From Bacteroidota bacterium (GTDB lineage Bacteria > Bacteroidota > Bacteroidia > B-17B0 > Aurantibacillaceae): 11,302 nucleotides of DNA. The translations under genes were made by a program, and so were the position numbers. Shown one piece after another: positions 6,483 through 11,302 of the stretch. The notes under the pieces are model-generated. The model was not told the origin of the DNA. It was given only the letters and a program-made list of their open reading frames with translations, and did not search any database. The stretch spans positions 1 to 11,302 of the forward strand of contig JAEZDS010000259.1 of the NCBI GenBank assembly GCA_023433205.1, written 5' to 3'. Positions within the stretch are counted from its first letter, which is position 1. Every line of letters starts with the position of its first letter.

Positions 6483-7349
6483 ATGAAAGGAATAATCCTG
6501 GCCGGTGGTTCAGGCACACGGCTACACCCCTTAACGCTTGCCATGAGCAAACAGATGATGCCGGTTTACGACAAACCGATGATCTACTACCCTTTGTCGG
6601 TGCTGATGATGGCGGGCATCCGCGAGATCCTTGTGATCTCTACTCCACATGATCTTCCAAATTTTGAAAGACTGCTGGGTGATGGCAGCAAGCTGGGGTG
6701 TAAATTCAGTTATGCCGTGCAGGATAAACCAAACGGACTGGCTCAGGCTTTTGTGATTGGTGAAAAGTTCATAGGAAAAGACAAAGTTGCTCTGATACTG
6801 GGCGATAATATTTTTTATGGCGTTGGCCTGGGCAGCTCGCTTACTCAGATAAACAACCCGTCGGGTGGTGTGGTTTTCGCTTATCATGTGAGCGATCCCG
6901 AGCGGTACGGCGTGGTTGAATTCGATGATAACAACAAGGTTATCTCAATTGAGGAGAAGCCAGCCAAGCCTAAATCGCACTATGCTGTGCCAGGCTTGTA
7001 TTTTTACGACAACAATGTGGTGGAGATCGCTAAAAATCTGAAACCCAGTCCACGCGGTGAATACGAAATCACTGACGTAAATAAAAAATACCTTGAAAAA
7101 GGCGAACTAAAGGTTTCCATCATGGACCGCGGCACAGCCTGGCTCGACACCGGAACCTTTGCTTCTTTAATGCAGGCAGGACAGTTTGTGCAGGTTATTG
7201 AGGAGCGGCAGGGGCTGAAAATCGGCTGTATTGAAGAGGTGGCTTACAACATGGATTTTATCAGCAGACAGCAGCTCATTGAGCTGGCCCAGCCTCTTAC
7301 CAAAAGCGGATACGGTAATTACCTGCTTGAAATCGCTCACAACGGCTAA
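6483..7349 (+). CDS. rfbA: Glucose-1-phosphate thymidylyltransferase (RmlA/RfbA)
   Basis: Converts glucose 1-phosphate and dTTP to dTDP-glucose, the first step toward dTDP-rhamnose and other deoxysugars of surface polysaccharides; cytoplasmic. The 288-residue length is typical. The nucleotide-binding loop LAGGSGTRLHPLT spans residues 6-18, SKQMMPVYDKPMIYYPLS is at 22-39, and the metal-binding aspartates expected in the family are Asp108 (LGDNIFYG) and Asp222 (WLDTGT). The start at 6483 places MKGIILAGG at the N-terminus as in homologues; a longer in-frame ATG at 6444 would add 13 residues and lies upstream of the promoter-like element, so it is rejected. The other dTDP-rhamnose genes (rfbB, C, D) are absent here. 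It appears to be first in an operon with the prenyl synthase, which starts 2 nt after its stop. Confidence 0.97.
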   Translation: MKGIILAGGSGTRLHPLTLAMSKQMMPVYDKPMIYYPLSVLMMAGIREILVISTPHDLPNFERLLGDGSKLGCKFSYAVQDKPNGLAQAFVIGEKFIGKDKVALILGDNIFYGVGLGSSLTQINNPSGGVVFAYHVSDPERYGVVEFDDNNKVISIEEKPAKPKSHYAVPGLYFYDNNVVEIAKNLKPSPRGEYEITDVNKKYLEKGELKVSIMDRGTAWLDTGTFASLMQAGQFVQVIEERQGLKIGCIEEVAYNMDFISRQQLIELAQPLTKSGYGNYLLEIAHNG

Positions 7350-7351
7350 AC

Positions 7352-8332
7352 GTGGAAGCTTACCAGCATCTTTTCGAACTCTTCCGGCAGCACCTCCAGG
7401 AGTACATTCACGCGGCTGACCTTCGCAGGCCAAAAGAATTATACGAACCCGAAGCATACATTCTGCGCATTGGCGGCAAAAGGATCAGACCCTTGCTGGC
7501 CCTGGTGGGATGCGAGCTGATGGGTGCTAATCCTGACAAAGCACTCCCCGCCTCCCTGTCAATTGAACTCTTTCATAACTTTTCCCTGATCCACGACGAC
7601 ATTCTCGACCAGGCACCACTGCGCCGGGGCAATCAAACAGTACATGAAAGATTCGGGCAAAATGTTGCTATTCTTTCAGGAGATGTGATGCTGGTAAAAG
7701 CACTGGCAATTCTTGAAAATTATCCCGATCCGCAATACCGGCAATTGAGCGCGCTGCTTCAGAAAACCGCCATAGAAGTGTGTGAAGGTCAGCAACTGGA
7801 CATGAACTTTGAGAAAAGAAACGATGTTACCGTATCTGATTACATTCACATGATCAGCCTGAAAACCGCCGTTTTGCTGGGTTGTAGTCTGCAGATGGGA
7901 AGTATTTGCGCGGGAGCCGACACCAACACCCAGCAACAGCTGAACGGTTTTGGGCTACACCTCGGGATAGCATTTCAGCTGCTCGACGACCTGCTTGACT
8001 GTTTTCCCGATAACGAAAAAAATTTTGGTAAAAAAGTCGGCGGCGACATAACGTCAGATAAAAAAACTTTCCTGCTGCTGAAGGCATATGAACTTGGCAA
8101 TGATCAGCAAAAAGCAAGACTCGCTGAACTTTCAGAACTGAAAGACCTGCAGCACAAAATTGACAGAACACTGGAGCTGTTTTCTCAACTTAAAGTTGAT
8201 GATCTTTGCCGCCAGGAAGCTGACAGGCACACCTCGCTCGCAATAGACCTGTTACAGCGGGTTAACTGCGACAAGACGCGAAGGACCGACCTTGAAACTT
8301 TTGCCCATAACCTTTTGCTCAGAAAATCGTGA
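7352..8332 (+). CDS. Polyprenyl (geranylgeranyl/farnesyl-type) diphosphate synthase
   Basis: A trans-prenyltransferase that condenses isopentenyl diphosphate onto allylic diphosphates; 324 residues, cytoplasmic. Both aspartate-rich motifs are intact: DDILD (Asp82, Asp83, Asp86) and DDLLD (Asp212, Asp213, Asp216). The GGKRIRPLL block (41-49) binds the diphosphate of isopentenyl diphosphate, and GKKVGGD follows the second motif. Phe77 sits five residues before the first motif, which has no two-residue insertion. This pattern resembles archaeal-type geranylgeranyl synthases (C20), but product length is inference. The start is GTG at 7352, 2 nt after the rfbA stop, and the gene overlaps the thioesterase by 4 nt, so translation is probably coupled along the operon. 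The product could feed quinone, carotenoid or undecaprenyl pathways; context does not decide. Confidence 0.92.
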   Translation: MEAYQHLFELFRQHLQEYIHAADLRRPKELYEPEAYILRIGGKRIRPLLALVGCELMGANPDKALPASLSIELFHNFSLIHDDILDQAPLRRGNQTVHERFGQNVAILSGDVMLVKALAILENYPDPQYRQLSALLQKTAIEVCEGQQLDMNFEKRNDVTVSDYIHMISLKTAVLLGCSLQMGSICAGADTNTQQQLNGFGLHLGIAFQLLDDLLDCFPDNEKNFGKKVGGDITSDKKTFLLLKAYELGNDQQKARLAELSELKDLQHKIDRTLELFSQLKVDDLCRQEADRHTSLAIDLLQRVNCDKTRRTDLETFAHNLLLRKS

Positions 8333-8757
8333 TCACTTTTAAAGATTTCCGCCATATCATCCCCGTTCAGATCAGATTCAGCGATATTGACCGGCTTGGT
8401 CACGTGAACAATGCCTGTTATCACAATTACATTGAACTGGGCAGGGTAAAATATTTTGAAACTGTGCTGGGAGATAATGTTATTTGGGATAAGAACGGTT
8501 TTGTGCTGGCACGCACCGAAATGGATCATATTGAACAAGTGTATTTAAATGACGAGATCTTTTGCTGCACCAGAGTTCACCGTTTTGGCAACAAAAGTGT
8601 GGGCTTTTACAACAGCATAATTAAAAAAACCCACGGTGGTTTTCTGGAATGCGCCGCGGTAAGCGCAGTGCTTGTAGCAATGGACTATTCAAAAAACGAG
8701 AGTATGACAGTACCGGCATTGTGGCGCAAGCTAATTTCAGAATTTGAGGGGATCTGA
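8329..8757 (+). CDS. Acyl-CoA thioesterase, 4HBT hotdog family
   Basis: A 142-residue single hotdog-domain protein of the 4-hydroxybenzoyl-CoA thioesterase/YbgC-FadM type, which hydrolyses acyl-CoA or acyl-ACP thioesters in the cytoplasm. Residues 16-28 (RFSDIDRLGHVNN) carry the signature; by alignment with 4HBT enzymes Asp21 is the likely catalytic carboxylate. The helix that follows, with Tyr31, Tyr34 and Glu36, fits the family's YxxYxE pattern. The start is GTG at 8329, within a GTGA overlap with the TGA of the prenyl synthase gene, so the two are probably translationally coupled. The stop lies inside a palindrome shared with the convergent gene. Substrate is unknown; coupling to the prenyl synthase does not by itself imply a terpenoid substrate. 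Confidence 0.88.
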   Translation: MITFKDFRHIIPVQIRFSDIDRLGHVNNACYHNYIELGRVKYFETVLGDNVIWDKNGFVLARTEMDHIEQVYLNDEIFCCTRVHRFGNKSVGFYNSIIKKTHGGFLECAAVSAVLVAMDYSKNESMTVPALWRKLISEFEGI

Positions 8758-8776
8758 TCTCAGGAGCGATCAGATC
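8751..8776. repeat. Perfect 9-bp inverted repeat covering both stop codons of convergent genes
   Basis: GATCTGATC at 8751-8759 is mirrored by GATCAGATC at 8768-8776 around an 8-nt loop. The left arm contains the thioesterase TGA (8755-8757) and the right arm the phosphatase TGA (8772-8770). Both genes end with the codons ATC TGA. No proper T-run follows on either strand, so it is at best a weak bidirectional terminator. Confidence 0.6.
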
Positions 8777-10551
8777 TTAATACCCATCACAAGCACGTCA
8801 TCAACCTGTTCCTGAGTTCCCTGCCAGGTTAATAGTGTTTTTTCCAGTTCACGCTTTTGCTCTTCCGGACTAAATCCGGCAACTTTTAAGAGGAGTTTGC
8901 GGAAATTCCCAACCATAAACTTCTTACCACTAGGTCCTCCAAACTGATCGGCATATCCATCAGAAAAAATAAAGACCTGATCATTCTTCTGAAGCTGAAT
9001 TACGTGGTTCTCGTAAAATTGTTTTTCGCCAATAAACGCGCCAATGGGGAATTTATTTGCGGGGTGTATATGCATCTCGCCGTTCCTAACCAGGTACAGC
9101 GGATTAAAAGCGGCGGCATACTGCAACTCCAGCGTCTCATAATTAATCGTACACAGGGTCATATCCATACCGTCCTTCGCCTGCTTGCCGGCATCATCAA
9201 CCCGCAGAGTGCTTATAACCCCCTCACGAAGCTGCTCCAGAATTTCTGATGGTTTTATCTGCTTGCTGTGATTCAAAATATCCTTCAGCAAATTGTATCC
9301 CACCAGGCTCATAAAAGCGCCAGGCACCCCATGTCCGGTACAATCAACTGTTGCGAAATAAATCAGCTTGTCTTTTTTCTCCACCCAGTAAAAGTCCCCG
9401 CTTACAATGTCTTTTGGTTTGAACAGAACAAAAGAATCAGGAAGCATTGTCCGTACAATGCTGGGCGCTGGCAGAATGGCGTCCTGAATTCTTTTGGCAT
9501 AGTGGATACTGTCTGTTACCTGTTTGTAAAGAATCTCAAGCTCCTCATTTTTGCTTTCAATTTCTGACTTCTGTCTCACCACCTCTTCGGTGCGTTCAAT
9601 TACCTTTTTTTCGAGCAAACGCTCGTTAGCAGCCAGATCATCACGCATCTTCAGCAATGCATGCCCCAGTGTATCATCTTTGCTAAGCGGCCGAAAGCTT
9701 GCCTCAAAATTACCTGCACCGGTTTGTTTGGCAAACTCGGTGGTGTGTTCCATCGACTGAATAAGATCATTAAGCGCGCTGCCCATCTCCCCTATTTCAT
9801 CTCTGCTGGCCATGATCCTTTCTTTTGGCAATATGCCCAGGCCCATTGAAAGCAACATTTTTTTCAGCAGCTGAATAGGTTTGGTAATAGATCGTGTGGT
9901 GAAGACTGCAATGAGTAAACCACCAAAGACAAGCGTGAAACCGAGTGTCTGGACAAATCGTTTTAGAAAATCAAGAGAGCTGAACATGAGCTCGACCTGA
10001 TTTTTGGCGAAACGCTGCTTACTCGCGATCAGCGAATTAAGGCCTCTGTAAATACTTTTAATAAAAACCTCTGAATCCTCATAAATAAAACGTGCGAAAT
10101 AATGCACGTTAGGGTCATCATAAACCTCAGTAGAGGTAAGCTGATTCATTATTTCATTCTGATAGGTCTTGAAAAGCGTTTCAATCCGCTGAAAGATCTC
10201 CCTCATTTCTTTACGTTCCTGCTCTGACCATTGTTTGGCGTAATCGTTGAGCAGCGCTTTTTTCTGAGGATATTCCTCGCTGATGATCTTTTTCAGCTCT
10301 TCCCGGAAATCAATATCATTAAAACTCTTGTTGAAGATCCACTTGCTTGCATCGGTATGCGCCCGCTGGAGCAAAAGGTTCAGTTCTTTCAACTCCGCCA
10401 CGCTGGGTGTAACCTGGCCAACCACCGTTTCGGTGCGCTTGCGGCTGCTGTTAACCGTTATTACTGTTAAAACAAATGCAACAACCGTTAAAAGGATAAA
10501 AGTTGCAAAACCAAGCCCTATTCTCCGGCCTATGGTAAACCTGAATCTCAT
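8770..10551 (-). CDS. Membrane-bound sensor phosphatase: HAMP plus SpoIIE/PP2C-type serine phosphatase
   Basis: A 593-residue protein predicted to remove phosphate from serine/threonine on a partner protein, often an anti-anti-sigma-type regulator. Order: transmembrane helix 11-33, a helical extracytoplasmic sensor region of about 165 residues (34-198), second transmembrane helix 199-219, a HAMP linker (about 220-275) and a coiled-coil stretch (about 305-345). The SpoIIE catalytic domain spans about 346-593. Metal-binding acidic residues stand in the expected motifs: SGDFYW (Asp385), VDCTGHGVPGAFMS (Asp402), DGMDMT (459-464), FSDGYADQFGG (Asp530) and QVDDVLVMG (Asp584, Asp585). All appear intact, so it should be active. 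The ATG at 10551 overlaps the stop of the upstream TPR-like gene as ATGA, implying coupled translation and a functional link. No STAS or anti-sigma kinase gene is visible in the window. Confidence 0.92.
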   Translation of the reverse strand: MRFRFTIGRRIGLGFATFILLTVVAFVLTVITVNSSRKRTETVVGQVTPSVAELKELNLLLQRAHTDASKWIFNKSFNDIDFREELKKIISEEYPQKKALLNDYAKQWSEQERKEMREIFQRIETLFKTYQNEIMNQLTSTEVYDDPNVHYFARFIYEDSEVFIKSIYRGLNSLIASKQRFAKNQVELMFSSLDFLKRFVQTLGFTLVFGGLLIAVFTTRSITKPIQLLKKMLLSMGLGILPKERIMASRDEIGEMGSALNDLIQSMEHTTEFAKQTGAGNFEASFRPLSKDDTLGHALLKMRDDLAANERLLEKKVIERTEEVVRQKSEIESKNEELEILYKQVTDSIHYAKRIQDAILPAPSIVRTMLPDSFVLFKPKDIVSGDFYWVEKKDKLIYFATVDCTGHGVPGAFMSLVGYNLLKDILNHSKQIKPSEILEQLREGVISTLRVDDAGKQAKDGMDMTLCTINYETLELQYAAAFNPLYLVRNGEMHIHPANKFPIGAFIGEKQFYENHVIQLQKNDQVFIFSDGYADQFGGPSGKKFMVGNFRKLLLKVAGFSPEEQKRELEKTLLTWQGTQEQVDDVLVMGIKI

Positions 10552-11302
10552 TGTTCCGATTGCTCTACATCAATACCCATTACCTTGCACTTCGCCTTGA
10601 ATTCGTCGTACTTCTTGAAATCAAGCAACATCCGGTAAATGTAGCAGAGCGCATGTACTGCCTTGGGGTTGTTATTGTCTTCCCTGTAAACCTGCACAAT
10701 AAACTGTTCGGCCTGTTTAGCCAGTTTAATCATGTCTTCCTGTACAACTTCCAGTGTACTCAGATCTACACCATAATCTATTTTTTTATTCAGATAAACC
10801 GCGTGATTGTAATGCATAAGCCCCATATTAATAAGCGCGCTTGTATTGTCGGGCTGCAGCTCCAGCACCTTAAGCAGTGACACCTTGGCAATGTCTCTTG
10901 CTTTGGTATTTTCCTGATCTCTCATAAACTCATCAAGAAAAATACTTCCGGCAGCAAGGTTAAACTCAATATCCCTGGATTTAAAGTCATAACCAGGTTC
11001 GGCCAGGGCAAAAATTGACCTGTACTTTGAAAATGCCGCAGAGCTGCTTTCGTAATCAACAGAGTCCTGCAGATAATCTTTGGCCATATTATAATAACCT
11101 GCGGCAATATTGGAAAGCAGGTTTTTGTTCATTTTACTGTAAAGAGAGTCGGGCTGCAGCTGCTGGGAAACAACCAGAGAAGACACCAGAGAATCGCGTA
11201 GCGGAGACTGAAGTTTTGACCTGTCACTGCGCTTGTAAAGGTCAAAATAAATATAGGCCCGTGTGGTCCAGCTTTGAAAATCTTTGCTGGTCTCAGGATG
11301 TG
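10548..11302 (-). CDS. TPR-like protein, N-terminal part beyond the window edge
   Basis: The frame is open from the right edge to a TGA at 10550-10548, giving 250 C-terminal residues. Reading continues upstream past the internal GTG at 11186, so that codon is probably not the start. The visible part is helical. It begins with HPETSKDFQSWTTRAYIYFDLY, as in tetratricopeptide-type proteins common in Bacteroidota, and contains a recognisable TPR unit around LLKVLELQPDNTSALINMGLMHYNHA. Such repeats usually mediate protein contacts. The gene directly precedes the HAMP-SpoIIE phosphatase with a 4-nt ATGA overlap, so the two products are likely made together; a role as partner or input module of the phosphatase is inference. 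Whether there is a signal peptide cannot be seen. Confidence 0.8.
   Translation of the reverse strand, partial: HPETSKDFQSWTTRAYIYFDLYKRSDRSKLQSPLRDSLVSSLVVSQQLQPDSLYSKMNKNLLSNIAAGYYNMAKDYLQDSVDYESSSAAFSKYRSIFALAEPGYDFKSRDIEFNLAAGSIFLDEFMRDQENTKARDIAKVSLLKVLELQPDNTSALINMGLMHYNHAVYLNKKIDYGVDLSTLEVVQEDMIKLAKQAEQFIVQVYREDNNNPKAVHALCYIYRMLLDFKKYDEFKAKCKVMGIDVEQSEQ

Noticed and set aside
8185..8538. Minus-strand open frame of 117 codons over the prenyl synthase/thioesterase junction
   Set aside because: Shadow of two well-supported plus-strand genes; no motif.
11184..11186. GTG at 11186 as start of the TPR-like gene
   Set aside because: The frame stays open to the window edge with protein-like, TPR-family sequence upstream, so the gene is partial and starts outside.
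1..11302. tRNA, rRNA, CRISPR array, transposon or toxin-antitoxin content
   Set aside because: No matching structure, repeat array, transposase motif or small paired genes were seen on either strand; gaps between genes are too short to hide them.

Overview
The window looks like ordinary chromosomal DNA from a member of the Bacteroidota. Three things point there. The long minus-strand gene encodes a surface protein ending in a type IX secretion (T9SS) type B, 'gliding motility-associated', C-terminal domain. Gene starts lack Shine-Dalgarno sequences and have A-rich leaders. Matches to the Bacteroidota -7 element TAnnTTTG sit upstream of three genes. No rRNA, tRNA, CRISPR array, insertion sequence or phage gene is visible. 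Gaps between genes are all under 220 bp, so no large stretch is unexplained.

Layout from left to right. Positions 1-634 (minus) hold the N-terminal part of a CPBP/Abi-family membrane protease cut by the window edge. It diverges from a di-heme cytochrome c peroxidase lipoprotein (720-1694, plus). Convergent to the peroxidase, and overlapping it by 4 nt, is a minus-strand pair read thyA (thymidylate synthase) then a cyclase-family metal hydrolase. Upstream of thyA on the same strand, separated by a clear intrinsic terminator, is the 983-residue Ig/PKD-repeat surface protein (3319-6270). That gene diverges from a compact plus-strand operon: rfbA (dTDP-glucose synthesis), a short-chain prenyl diphosphate synthase and a hotdog thioesterase (6483-8757). 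The operon converges on a minus-strand pair: a TPR-like protein running off the right edge, followed by a membrane-bound HAMP-SpoIIE (PP2C-type) phosphatase overlapping it by ATGA.

The genes are mostly housekeeping or widely distributed: dTMP supply, nucleotide-sugar and isoprenoid precursors, peroxide defence, surface display and phosphatase signalling. I see no convincing undescribed system. Points worth a second look are modest: stop-codon-spanning inverted repeats at both convergent junctions, a dyad in the 85-bp divergent spacer at the left, a 13-bp tandem repeat in front of the rfbA promoter element, thyA lying directly behind a terminator without a recognisable promoter, GTG starts in all three internal operon genes, and the TPR-SpoIIE pair, whose input and target are unknown.
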